Assembly (NCBI RefSeq): GCF_002807055.1
Contig: NZ_NIXN01000001.1
Span: 372,001 to 436,000 of the forward strand
DNA from: Confluentibacter citreus
GTDB lineage: Bacteria > Bacteroidota > Bacteroidia > Flavobacteriales > Flavobacteriaceae
DNA length: 64,000 nucleotides
Reading direction: 5' to 3'
Positions 44,544 through 52,468 of this stretch are shown piece after piece. The translations under genes and the position numbers were made by a program. The notes under the pieces are model-generated. The model had not been told where the DNA came from. It did not search any database and saw nothing but the letters and a program-made list of their open reading frames with translations. Position 1 is the stretch's first letter. Each line of letters starts with the position of its first letter.

Positions 44544-45338
44544 TTATTTTAATTCACTTAATACCAAAACAGGAATAGTGCTACTAAAATCCTTTTTAAG
44601 TATTTCGTTTTTTTCCCATAATTTACTAAAGAAACCGCGCTTTCTTCTTACTACACAAAGCATATCTGGATTATGTTCTCTATAATGCTCTAAAACACCT
44701 TGATAGGTTGTTGGGTTTTCTGAAAAAATGGTATCGGATATCAATCCTTTTAATTCGTCACTTAAATCAAAATCACCTTCATTGTAATAGTGTGTTTTTA
44801 CTAGTAACAAATCAACGGTTGCTTTAAAATGGTCTTTAAAATATTTTAAAGGTTCTAAAACGCCCTCTTTTTTGATAATAGCAGACTTTACTGCCATTAA
44901 AATAGTATTCACTGGTTTAAAAACGGTGCCTTCAGGAACAATAAGCGCTGGTATTTGGGTTTGTTTAATAATCTTCCCTGATGTTTTTCCTAAAAACACT
45001 TCTTCCTTAATGGAATTTGTTCTTGGCTCAACTAAAATCAAATCAATATCGGCCGCTTTGCTAACCAATTCCAAAGTGTCTATTAAATCCCCTTTTAAAC
45101 CTTTTACTATATAATCAACGCCTTTTGTGTCTACTTTAGATATTAAATCATCTAAATATGCTTTACTTTCTCGCGCTAAAATGGCATCAATATTTACCAT
45201 CGTTCCTGCTTTTGTATACGCGTTATAGGTTTGTACAACAAATAATTTAGCACCAAAACTCTTGGCAAAATCTATAGCAAATTGCAAATGACTCAACGAA
45301 TTTGTAGAAGTACCTATTGGAACTAATATGTTTTTCAT
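44544..45338 (-). CDS. universal stress protein (UspA family)
   Basis: A 264-residue cytosolic protein beginning MKNILVPIGTSTNSLSHLQF, the first strand of a Usp fold. A second Usp-like half is weaker (PVNTILMAVKSAIIKKEG), as in the tandem-type Usp proteins of Bacteroidota. The ATP-binding glycine motif G-x2-G-x9-G is not clear, so nucleotide binding is uncertain. It lies directly upstream of tRNA-Ala and probably shares its transcript. Confidence 0.85.
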   Translation of the reverse strand: MKNILVPIGTSTNSLSHLQFAIDFAKSFGAKLFVVQTYNAYTKAGTMVNIDAILARESKAYLDDLISKVDTKGVDYIVKGLKGDLIDTLELVSKAADIDLILVEPRTNSIKEEVFLGKTSGKIIKQTQIPALIVPEGTVFKPVNTILMAVKSAIIKKEGVLEPLKYFKDHFKATVDLLLVKTHYYNEGDFDLSDELKGLISDTIFSENPTTYQGVLEHYREHNPDMLCVVRRKRGFFSKLWEKNEILKKDFSSTIPVLVLSELK

Positions 45339-45372
45339 CTATATAATCAAAAAATTAAAGTTGAACTGAATG

Positions 45373-45380
45373 CAAAAGTA
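45373..45380 (-). promoter_or_regulatory. candidate -7 box for the usp-tRNA-Ala transcript
   Basis: TACTTTTG on the minus strand lies 34 bases before the usp ATG. No matching -33 box is evident. No other promoter is seen between usp and the tRNA. Confidence 0.45.
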
Positions 45381-45440
45381 ATCATTTAAATGAATTGTAA
45401 ATACACTTAAGAAATTCAATTTTAAACAAGCTATTATTTT

Positions 45441-45457
45441 ACCAAAGTAACTTTGGT
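45441..45457 (+). promoter_or_regulatory. palindrome over a candidate -7 box upstream of dsbD
   Basis: ACCAAAG-TAA-CTTTGGT is a perfect 7-3-7 inverted repeat that contains TAACTTTG (45448-45455), a TAnnTTTG match on the plus strand. It could be both promoter and operator. The dsbD ATG lies 130 bases downstream. Confidence 0.35.
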
Positions 45458-45586
45458 TGCTTTTAACAAATTTTAGCCTTATATATTAGCTTAATAATTA
45501 ATTAACGACTATATTTCCTATAATGTTGTTAAATGCGTTGTAGGTTAAAAATACAAGGCTTTACTTTGAAAAAAATTCAATTCTTG

Positions 45587-48007
45587 ATGAAATATTACAT
45601 ATTATTGGCTTTTTTTGTTTTTGGCCTTAACGGATTTTCACAAATATTAGACCCTGTTGAATGGACTACCGCTGTTGAAAAAATATCCGATACTGAATAT
45701 GATTTAGTTGCAACAGCCACCATAGAAAAGGGGTGGCATTTATATTCCCAAAATGTTCCAGAAGATGGCCCCATTCCAACAACATTTACTTTTGAAAGTT
45801 CAGAGTCTTATAAATTAGTTGGAGAAACAATAGAAGACGAAGGGCACGTTATAGACGACCCTGTGTTTATGATGCGCATTAAATACTTTGAAGATAAAGC
45901 CGTCTTTAAACAGCGTGTATCGTTTACCAACAAACCAGAAACCATAAAAGGCTCTGTGGAGTTTATGGTTTGCGACGATTCTAGATGTTTGCCGCCCAAT
46001 GATGATGCTTTGGTTTTTAATTTTCAGAATAACAACTTCAATTCCAATTCACAATTGTTAGATCCTGTGAAATGGACTGCCTCTTTTGAAAAAATATCTA
46101 ATACCGAATATAATTTAATTGCAACAGCCTATATAGATTCTGGGTGGCATTTATACTCCCAAAATGTTCCAGAAAACGGACCCATTCCAACAGCATTTAC
46201 TTTTGAAGCATCTGATTCTCATAAGTTAATTGGAAAAACGACTGAAGAAGAAGGCGTTACAGTGGAAGACCCCGTTTTTGAAATGGAAATTAAATATTTC
46301 GAGGGTAAAACTATTTTCAAGCAACGAATTTCTATAGCTTCTGAATTACCTGTTATTAAAGCGACTGTTGAGTTTATGGCTTGTAACGACAAACAATGTG
46401 TGTTACCGCCCAAGGCAGATTTGGTCTTTAATTTAAGTGGAAAACCGTTAGCCGAAGAAACAACCAATACCCAAGTTGACAATACCTCAGTCAATCAATT
46501 TTTATATGGATTAACAGCTATAGACCTTACCAAATCCAACGATACTTATAGTGATGATGCTACGGTCTCTCCTTCAGAAACCAAAGAAGAAAAATCGCTT
46601 TGGAGTATTTTTGGTCTTGGTTTTTTAGGCGGCTTATTGGCGCTTTTAACCCCGTGTGTATTCCCAATGATTCCCTTAACCGTTAGTTTCTTCACAAAAA
46701 AAAGTGGCAGTAATAAAAGTGCAGGCATTTCAAAAGCGATACTTTACGGGTTCTTTATTTTGGCGGTTTACTTAATATTAAGCATCCCATTTCATTTATT
46801 GGATTCCATTAACCCAGATATATTAAACGATATCTCCACCAACGTTACCCTAAACATCATTTTCTTTTTAGTATTTGTGTTTTTCGCCTTCTCATTTTTT
46901 GGCTATTACGAATTAACACTTCCTGCCAGTTGGACCAACAATACCAGTAAAGGTGAAAATGTGGGCGGTGTTTTGGGCATCTTTTTTATGGCATTAACCT
47001 TGGCATTGGTATCCTTTTCTTGTACAGGTCCTATTCTTGGGTCGCTTTTAGCTGGGTCGCTTACAGCCGATGGCGGCGCATGGCAACTCACTGCAGGGAT
47101 GGGCGGTTTCGGACTGGCTCTTGGATTACCTTTTGCATTGTTTGCCATGTTCCCAAATATGATGAACGCTTTACCAAAATCGGGTGGATGGCTAAACACC
47201 ACGAAAGTGGTTTTGGGCTTTTTCGAGCTTGCTCTGGCGTTTAAATTTTTATCGAATGCTGATTTAGTACAACATTGGGGACTCTTAAAAATTGAGGTCT
47301 TTTTAGGATTATGGATTATCATTTTTGCTGGATTGGCATTATATGCGTTTAGAAAAATTACATTTCCACACGATGCGCCTTTAAAAAAATTGTCTTTTTC
47401 CAGAATCATATCGGGCGTATTAGTGGCCTCATTTGTCATTTACTTGGCATCTGGTTTTAGGCTTAATAAAGAAACCAACACCTTCACACCTTTAACATTA
47501 TTAAGCGGTTTAGCACCGCCTGTGGGCTATAGTTTTCTGTACCCCAATGATTGTCCGAATAACTTAGATTGTTTTAAAGATTTAAAAGAGGGCATTGCGT
47601 ATGCACAAAAAGTAAACAAACCCATCATGCTCGATTTTACAGGGTATGCGTGCGTCAATTGCAGAAAAATGGAAGAACATGTGTGGCCTAAAAAGAAAAT
47701 CGATGATTATTTAAGAAATGATTATGTGCTGATTTCATTGTATGTTGATGATAAAAAAGACCTTCCAGAAGACCAGCAAGTGCTTGTTAATCGAATAAAT
47801 GGTGGCACCAGAAAACTGGAAAATTATGGTCATAAATGGGCACATTTTCAAACGCAATTTTTTCAAACGAACTCACAACCTTATTATGTGCTTTTAAGTC
47901 CGGATGGTAAACAAATATTGAATTCCCCAGTGGGCTATACGCCAAATGAAGACGAATACGCCCAATTTTTACAGTGTGGATTGGATGTTATGGAGCAAAA
48001 CCCATAG
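45587..48007 (+). CDS. dsbD: thiol:disulfide interchange protein DsbD with duplicated sensor domain
   Basis: An 806-residue protein. Signal peptide about 1-18 ending GFSQ; two tandem copies of the DsbD alpha-like domain (starting LDPVEWTTAVEKI and LDPVKWTASFEKI, each with GWHLYSQNVPE and a cysteine pair near its end); a membrane electron-relay domain with LLALLTPCVFPMIPLT and VSFSCTGPILG; and a C-terminal thioredoxin domain with CVNC in DFTGYACVNCRKME. It carries electrons from cytoplasmic thioredoxin to periplasmic thiol proteins. An upstream ATG at 45533 adds 18 residues before the signal peptide and is not used here. Confidence 0.92.
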   Translation: MKYYILLAFFVFGLNGFSQILDPVEWTTAVEKISDTEYDLVATATIEKGWHLYSQNVPEDGPIPTTFTFESSESYKLVGETIEDEGHVIDDPVFMMRIKYFEDKAVFKQRVSFTNKPETIKGSVEFMVCDDSRCLPPNDDALVFNFQNNNFNSNSQLLDPVKWTASFEKISNTEYNLIATAYIDSGWHLYSQNVPENGPIPTAFTFEASDSHKLIGKTTEEEGVTVEDPVFEMEIKYFEGKTIFKQRISIASELPVIKATVEFMACNDKQCVLPPKADLVFNLSGKPLAEETTNTQVDNTSVNQFLYGLTAIDLTKSNDTYSDDATVSPSETKEEKSLWSIFGLGFLGGLLALLTPCVFPMIPLTVSFFTKKSGSNKSAGISKAILYGFFILAVYLILSIPFHLLDSINPDILNDISTNVTLNIIFFLVFVFFAFSFFGYYELTLPASWTNNTSKGENVGGVLGIFFMALTLALVSFSCTGPILGSLLAGSLTADGGAWQLTAGMGGFGLALGLPFALFAMFPNMMNALPKSGGWLNTTKVVLGFFELALAFKFLSNADLVQHWGLLKIEVFLGLWIIIFAGLALYAFRKITFPHDAPLKKLSFSRIISGVLVASFVIYLASGFRLNKETNTFTPLTLLSGLAPPVGYSFLYPNDCPNNLDCFKDLKEGIAYAQKVNKPIMLDFTGYACVNCRKMEEHVWPKKKIDDYLRNDYVLISLYVDDKKDLPEDQQVLVNRINGGTRKLENYGHKWAHFQTQFFQTNSQPYYVLLSPDGKQILNSPVGYTPNEDEYAQFLQCGLDVMEQNP

Positions 48008-48046
48008 AAGTGTGCGCTGAGTGTTCAATAAACCTAAGGTTTTAAT

Positions 48047-48054
48047 TACCTTTG
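48047..48054 (+). promoter_or_regulatory. candidate -7 box of the yicC-gmk-nadD operon
   Basis: TACCTTTG matches TAnnTTTG and lies 20 bases before the ATG at 48075. Confidence 0.5.
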
Positions 48055-48074
48055 TGTAACTAAATACCGCATAT

Positions 48075-48932
48075 ATGATATATTCAATGACAGGTTACGG
48101 AAAATCTGTTTTGCAGTTACCAACAAAAAAAATAACCATCGAGTTAAAATCCTTAAACAGCAAAAGCTTAGATTTAAATACCCGAATGCCCTCCATTTAC
48201 AGGGAAAAGGAATTGGATATTCGAAAAATTCTTGCCGACACCTTAGAGCGCGGTAAAATAGATTTCTCCATTTTTATTGAAGTAACTGCTGAAGACACCT
48301 CAACCCAAATTAATGTTCCTGTTGTAAAACAATATATCAATCAGCTTAAAAAAGTAGTAGATGGTGATGAATTGGAACTATTAAAAATGGCCGTTCGTTT
48401 TCCGGATGCTTTAAATACCGTTCGCGAAGAAATCGATGAAGAAGAATGGAAAGCCATTCAAACAGAAATCACCAAAGGAATCAGTGCCTTAAACAATTAC
48501 CGTCTTAATGAAGGCAAAGTGCTTGAAAAAGATTTTAATAATCGTATTGTCATTATCAGCGATTTATTGGATAAGGTCATAGCCATGGATCCTGCGCGTA
48601 TTGAAGGTGTTAGAGAACGTTTGTTGAAAGGTGTTGAAGAATTAAAAGACAAGTACGACGAAAACCGCTTTGAACAAGAATTAGTCTACTACATTGAAAA
48701 ATTTGACATTACCGAAGAGAAAGTCCGCTTAAAAAATCACTTAAACTATTTTATAGAATCCATTGATTCTGTGGATTCCAACGGGAAAAAATTAGGCTTT
48801 ATAAGTCAGGAAATGGGACGGGAAATCAATACTATTGGCTCAAAAAGTAATTATGCGCCCATGCAACAACTCGTGGTTCAAATGAAGGATGAACTGGAGA
48901 AAATAAAAGAACAATTGTTGAATGTTTTATAG
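48075..48932 (+). CDS. YicC/YloC family endoribonuclease
   Basis: A 285-residue protein with the family start MIYSMTGYGKSVLQL and IELKSLNSKSLDLN, and the conserved C-terminus GKKLGFISQEMGREINTIGSK. YicC-type proteins are endoribonucleases acting on mRNA and small RNA. It sits upstream of gmk and nadD, a conserved arrangement in Flavobacteriia. Confidence 0.93.
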   Translation: MIYSMTGYGKSVLQLPTKKITIELKSLNSKSLDLNTRMPSIYREKELDIRKILADTLERGKIDFSIFIEVTAEDTSTQINVPVVKQYINQLKKVVDGDELELLKMAVRFPDALNTVREEIDEEEWKAIQTEITKGISALNNYRLNEGKVLEKDFNNRIVIISDLLDKVIAMDPARIEGVRERLLKGVEELKDKYDENRFEQELVYYIEKFDITEEKVRLKNHLNYFIESIDSVDSNGKKLGFISQEMGREINTIGSKSNYAPMQQLVVQMKDELEKIKEQLLNVL

Positions 48933-48995
48933 AAAATAGAACATAGATAATAGACGATAGATAATAGAATGTCACACTGAGCATTGTCGAAGTGA
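48933..48995. repeat. short ATAGA repeats and a TGTCACACTGAG half-element
   Basis: 48935-48969 repeats ATAGA/ATAGATAATAGA. 48970-48995 reads TGTCACACTGAGCATTGTCG and continues AAGTG. It resembles one arm of the palindrome at 50221 with substitutions, and sits in the yicC-gmk gap. Confidence 0.5.
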
Positions 48996-49010
48996 TTAAA
49001 AATTAAAGAT

Positions 49011-49607
49011 TTGGCAAAAGAAGAAACTACTCATAATAAACAAGGCAAACTCATCGTGTTTTCAGCGCCATCAGGTTCTGGAAAAACCACCATCGTCAGA
49101 CACTTATTGGGCATTGATGCCTTAAACTTAGAATTTTCCATTTCTGCAACTTCTAGGGAAAAACGTGGCGAAGAAGTTGATGGAAAAGATTATTATTTTT
49201 TATCCACAGAAGCTTTTAAAGCAAAGATAAAAAGCGAATCTTTTTTGGAATGGGAAGAAGTCTATCGCGATAATTTTTACGGCACTTTGAAGACGGAGGT
49301 CGAACGCATTTGGGCAAAAGGCAAACATGTTATTTTTGATATTGATGTGTCTGGCGGCTTGCGTATTAAACGAAAATTCCCAGAACAAACCTTGGCCATT
49401 TTTGTAAAGCCTCCAAGTATCGACGAGCTTAAAATCCGCTTAAAAAAACGCAGTACTGAAAGTGCCGATAAAATAAACATGCGTGTTGCCAAAGCTTCTG
49501 CAGAACTCGCTACCGCGCCTCTGTTTGATGTCATTATTGAAAATGATGTCTTGGAAAATGCTCTAAAAAAAGCTGAAACACTCGTTGGTAATTTTATAAA
49601 CTCCTAA
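49011..49607 (+). CDS. gmk: guanylate kinase
   Basis: A 198-residue kinase with the P-loop FSAPSGSGKTT, the GMP-binding SATSREKRGEEVDGKDYYF and the conserved EEVYRDNFYGTLK. It converts GMP to GDP. There is no in-frame ATG before the P-loop, and upstream ATGs meet a stop, so TTG at 49011 is the likely start. It ends 3 bases before nadD. Confidence 0.95.
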   Translation: MAKEETTHNKQGKLIVFSAPSGSGKTTIVRHLLGIDALNLEFSISATSREKRGEEVDGKDYYFLSTEAFKAKIKSESFLEWEEVYRDNFYGTLKTEVERIWAKGKHVIFDIDVSGGLRIKRKFPEQTLAIFVKPPSIDELKIRLKKRSTESADKINMRVAKASAELATAPLFDVIIENDVLENALKKAETLVGNFINS

Positions 49608-49610
49608 ACC

Positions 49611-50189
49611 ATGAAAGTTGGCTTATATTTCGGTTCTTTCAATCCCATAAATATCGGTCATTTGGTCATTGGTAATTATTTAGCCGAACATAGCGATTTG
49701 GATCAAATTTGGTTTGTGGTAACACCCCATAATCCGTTTAAAAAGAAAGATACGTTGTTGGATAATTACCAACGTTTGGAAATGGTTTATTTGGCAACAA
49801 AAGAGTATCCAAAACTGAAACCTTCGGATATTGAATTTAACTTACCCCAACCCAATTATACCGTAAACACACTGGCTTATTTACAGGAAAAACACCCGCA
49901 ACACGATTTTTGCTTGATTATGGGTGAGGACAATTTAAAGGGTTTTCACAAGTGGAAAAACTATCAGGTGATTTTAGAAGACCATGATATTTATGTCTAT
50001 CCAAGAATTTCAGAAGGCCCGATAGAAACCCAATTCGATAATCACAAAAAAATTCATCGTGTAGATGCGCCTATTATGGAATTATCTTCCACCTACATCC
50101 GCAGTGCCATAAAAAAAGGCATCAATGTGCAGCCCATGTTACCACAAGGCGTTTGGAAGTATTTAGATGATATGAATTTCTACAAGTAA
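49611..50189 (+). CDS. nadD: nicotinate-nucleotide adenylyltransferase
   Basis: A 192-residue nucleotidyltransferase with GLYFGSFNPINIGHL (GSFNP and the HxGH-type motif as NIGH) and the C-terminal ELSSTYIRSAI. It makes deamido-NAD from nicotinate mononucleotide. It is the last gene of the yicC-gmk-nadD unit. Confidence 0.95.
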   Translation: MKVGLYFGSFNPINIGHLVIGNYLAEHSDLDQIWFVVTPHNPFKKKDTLLDNYQRLEMVYLATKEYPKLKPSDIEFNLPQPNYTVNTLAYLQEKHPQHDFCLIMGEDNLKGFHKWKNYQVILEDHDIYVYPRISEGPIETQFDNHKKIHRVDAPIMELSSTYIRSAIKKGINVQPMLPQGVWKYLDDMNFYK

Positions 50190-50220
50190 CCTGTTGGGTC
50201 TACAATTAATTATATAAATT

Positions 50221-50282
50221 TGTCACACTGAGCGCAGTCGAAGTGCTTGTTTACGAGGTCTTCGACTGCGCTCAGACTGACA
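50221..50282. repeat. long palindrome, TGTCACACTGAGCGCAGTCGAAG family
   Basis: CTGAGCGCAGTCGAAG (50228-50243) and CTTCGACTGCGCTCAG (50260-50275) form a perfect 16-bp stem, with TGTCA/TGACA adding an outer helix. A half-arm occurs at 48970. This is typical of interspersed REP-like elements. It could also end the nadD transcript. Confidence 0.7.
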
Positions 50283-50313
50283 TTTAGTTTCTAATTGTTG
50301 TTTGTTGTTAGCC

Positions 50314-50359
50314 TGTCAGTTCGAGTGAAATTCTTTTTTAAGAATTTTGTATCGAGAAC
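50314..50359. repeat. REP-like palindromic element, copy 2
   Basis: It starts TGTCAGTTCGAGTGA and ends GTATCGAGAAC, with inner stem AAATTCTT/AAGAATTT. The outer arms match the copies at 3364 and 57556; the inner stem is different but also self-complementary. Confidence 0.7.
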
Positions 50360-50428
50360 ACAAAAATGTTTTAAATTCACTCGTTTAACAATCATTTTAA
50401 AACACAACCACCACAAAATTAAATTGAA

Positions 50429-51337
50429 ATGAAAAATCTATTTCTTGCCATTCTATTCGTTTTACCAATCACCTTATCTGCACAAAAAGCAAAGGATACC
50501 ATTCGGGTATTTTATTTAGGCGGACAGTCCAATATGGAGGGATTCGGTTATAATAAAGACTTACCAAAAGAGCTAAATAAAGAATTTAAGGATGTTTATA
50601 TTTTTCATGGAAATTCTGCCATAGATGGCGACACCTCTGGAGGTTTGGGTTATTGGAGTGTATTGAAACCGGGTCATGGTATCGGTTTTCAAACGGATGG
50701 GAAAACCAACAAATATTCCGATAGATTTGGTATTGAGTTATCGTTTGCCAAACGCATGCAAGAATTGTATCCAAATGATAAAATTGCCTTGATTAAATAT
50801 TCCAGAAATGGCTCCAGCATCGACAGTTTAGCGGCGAGTTCTTTTGGTTCTTGGGAAGCGGATTTTAATGGTAAAAATGGTATCAACCAATACGATCATT
50901 ATTTAAAAACCATCAAAAATGCCTTAAATGTAAAAGATATTAATAACGATGGCAAAGAAGATGTGTTGGTGCCTGCGGGGATTTTGTGGATGCAAGGCGA
51001 ATCGGATGCTGATAAAACCGAAGAAATTGCACTTCGCTATTACTACAATTTAAAACGCTTAATGGATTTGATGCGTGCCAGCTTACTCACTGATGATTTA
51101 CCTGTGGTGATTGGAAAAATATCCGACTCGTTTAACGATGCCGATGGCCTTGTTTGGGATTATGGCGATTTGGTAACCTATGCCCAAGAAAAATTTGCCA
51201 AAACCGATGGCAAAGCTGCCATTGTAAGAACCACAAAATATTACAAATACTCCGATAAATGGCATTACGACAGTGCTGGGTTTATAGATTTTGGAGAGCA
51301 ATTTGCTAAGGAATTACACAAGTTGATGACTAAATAA
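50429..51337 (+). CDS. exported SASA-family carbohydrate acetyl esterase (CE6-like)
   Basis: A 302-residue protein with a signal peptide (1-18, ending LSAQ). The SGNH-type signature YLGGQSNMEG contains the catalytic serine, RNGSSI follows, and GILWMQGESDA is a family block. The catalytic histidine is probably in KWHYDSAG. Sialate O-acetylesterase and acetyl xylan esterase (CE6) share this layout. With the arabinofuranosidase in the window, xylan deacetylation is plausible but unproven. Confidence 0.85.
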   Translation: MKNLFLAILFVLPITLSAQKAKDTIRVFYLGGQSNMEGFGYNKDLPKELNKEFKDVYIFHGNSAIDGDTSGGLGYWSVLKPGHGIGFQTDGKTNKYSDRFGIELSFAKRMQELYPNDKIALIKYSRNGSSIDSLAASSFGSWEADFNGKNGINQYDHYLKTIKNALNVKDINNDGKEDVLVPAGILWMQGESDADKTEEIALRYYYNLKRLMDLMRASLLTDDLPVVIGKISDSFNDADGLVWDYGDLVTYAQEKFAKTDGKAAIVRTTKYYKYSDKWHYDSAGFIDFGEQFAKELHKLMTK

Positions 51338-51406
51338 ATAGTCATCTCATTTTTGTGAAACTTTTTTAAGTACATTAGTTAAAAAACTAAAAACAAGTAT
51401 AAAACA

Positions 51407-52315
51407 ATGAAAATCAATAATATATTAGAAAGTATAGGCAACACACCCGTGGTGAAATTGTCGAAATTATTCCCAAACGCCCATGTTTGGATGAAGTTGG
51501 AAAAAGATAATCCAGGTGGTAGCATCAAGGATAGAATTGCTTTGGCTATGATTGAAGATGCCGAAAAGAAAAACATTCTAAAACCCGGCATGGAAATCAT
51601 CGAGCCGACTTCTGGGAATACCGGTATCGGTCTAGCCATGGTAGCCGCCGTTAAAACTTACAAATTGACTCTAGTGATGCCAGAATCCATGTCGGTTGAA
51701 AGACGTGCACTCATGGCCGCTTATGGTGCCCAACTGGTGCTTACTCCTAAAGAACTGGGTATAAAAGGCACATTAGCCAAAGCCGATGAATTGCTTGCCG
51801 AAAATAAAAATGCGTGGATGCCTTCCCAATTTACCAATCCAGCCAATCCAGACATTCACCGTAAAACGACGGCTTTAGAAATAGCCAAGGATTTTCCAGA
51901 AGGCATCGATTATTTAATTACAGGCGTTGGTACTGGCGGCCATATTACTGGCATGGCTGAAATTTTAAAACAAAAATTTCCCAACTTAAAAGCAATCGCT
52001 GTAGAACCAAATGATTCTCCCGTTATTTCTGGTGGCGAACCCGGACCGCACCCCTTACAAGGCATTGGGCCAGGTTTTATCCCTGCCGTATTAAATACCA
52101 AAATAATAGACGGCGTTTTTAAAATTACCAAAGAAGAAGCCTTTACTGAAGTTCAAAATCTCGCCAAAACAGAAGGTATCTTAGTGGGTATTTCTACAGG
52201 TGCCTCATTGGCAGCCGTTAGGAAACAGCTAGAAACCGCCGATAAAAAAGCAACCATTCTTACCATGAATTATGATACGGGTGAACGTTACCTTTCTGTG
52301 GAAGGGCTTTTTTAG
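51407..52315 (+). CDS. cysK: cysteine synthase (O-acetylserine sulfhydrylase)
   Basis: A 302-residue PLP enzyme with IGNTPVVKL, the PLP lysine in [34 protein letters not shown] and C-terminal [11 protein letters not shown]. It makes cysteine from O-acetylserine and sulfide. The length suits CysK or CysM; I use cysK for the general class. Confidence 0.92.
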   Translation: MKINNILESIGNTPVVKLSKLFPNAHVWMKLEKDNPGGSIKDRIALAMIEDAEKKNILKPGMEIIEPTSGNTGIGLAMVAAVKTYKLTLVMPESMSVERRALMAAYGAQLVLTPKELGIKGTLAKADELLAENKNAWMPSQFTNPANPDIHRKTTALEIAKDFPEGIDYLITGVGTGGHITGMAEILKQKFPNLKAIAVEPNDSPVISGGEPGPHPLQGIGPGFIPAVLNTKIIDGVFKITKEEAFTEVQNLAKTEGILVGISTGASLAAVRKQLETADKKATILTMNYDTGERYLSVEGLF

Positions 52316-52332
52316 TAAATAAATTAAATGTT

Positions 52333-52364
52333 TTTGTTGTTAGGCAAATAAATTATTATTTTTG
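52333..52364 (+). promoter_or_regulatory. promoter of the helicase/DUF2290 pair
   Basis: TTTG (52333-52336), 20 bases, TATTTTTG (52357-52364). The predicted leader is about 95 bases to the ATG at 52469. It shows the two genes form their own unit. Confidence 0.6.
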
Positions 52365-52468
52365 TAAAAAATTTCAACTAAATATTTTTGATATTTAATA
52401 TAGATTTCATATCACCATAGTTAGCGATCAGGCTAAAACGACACTTAACTTATAATTTTAAAGTAAAA

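Noticed and set aside
46906-47439. A leftward 177-residue frame in dsbD
   Set aside because: It is antisense to the conserved membrane domain of DsbD and has a composition typical of shadow frames.
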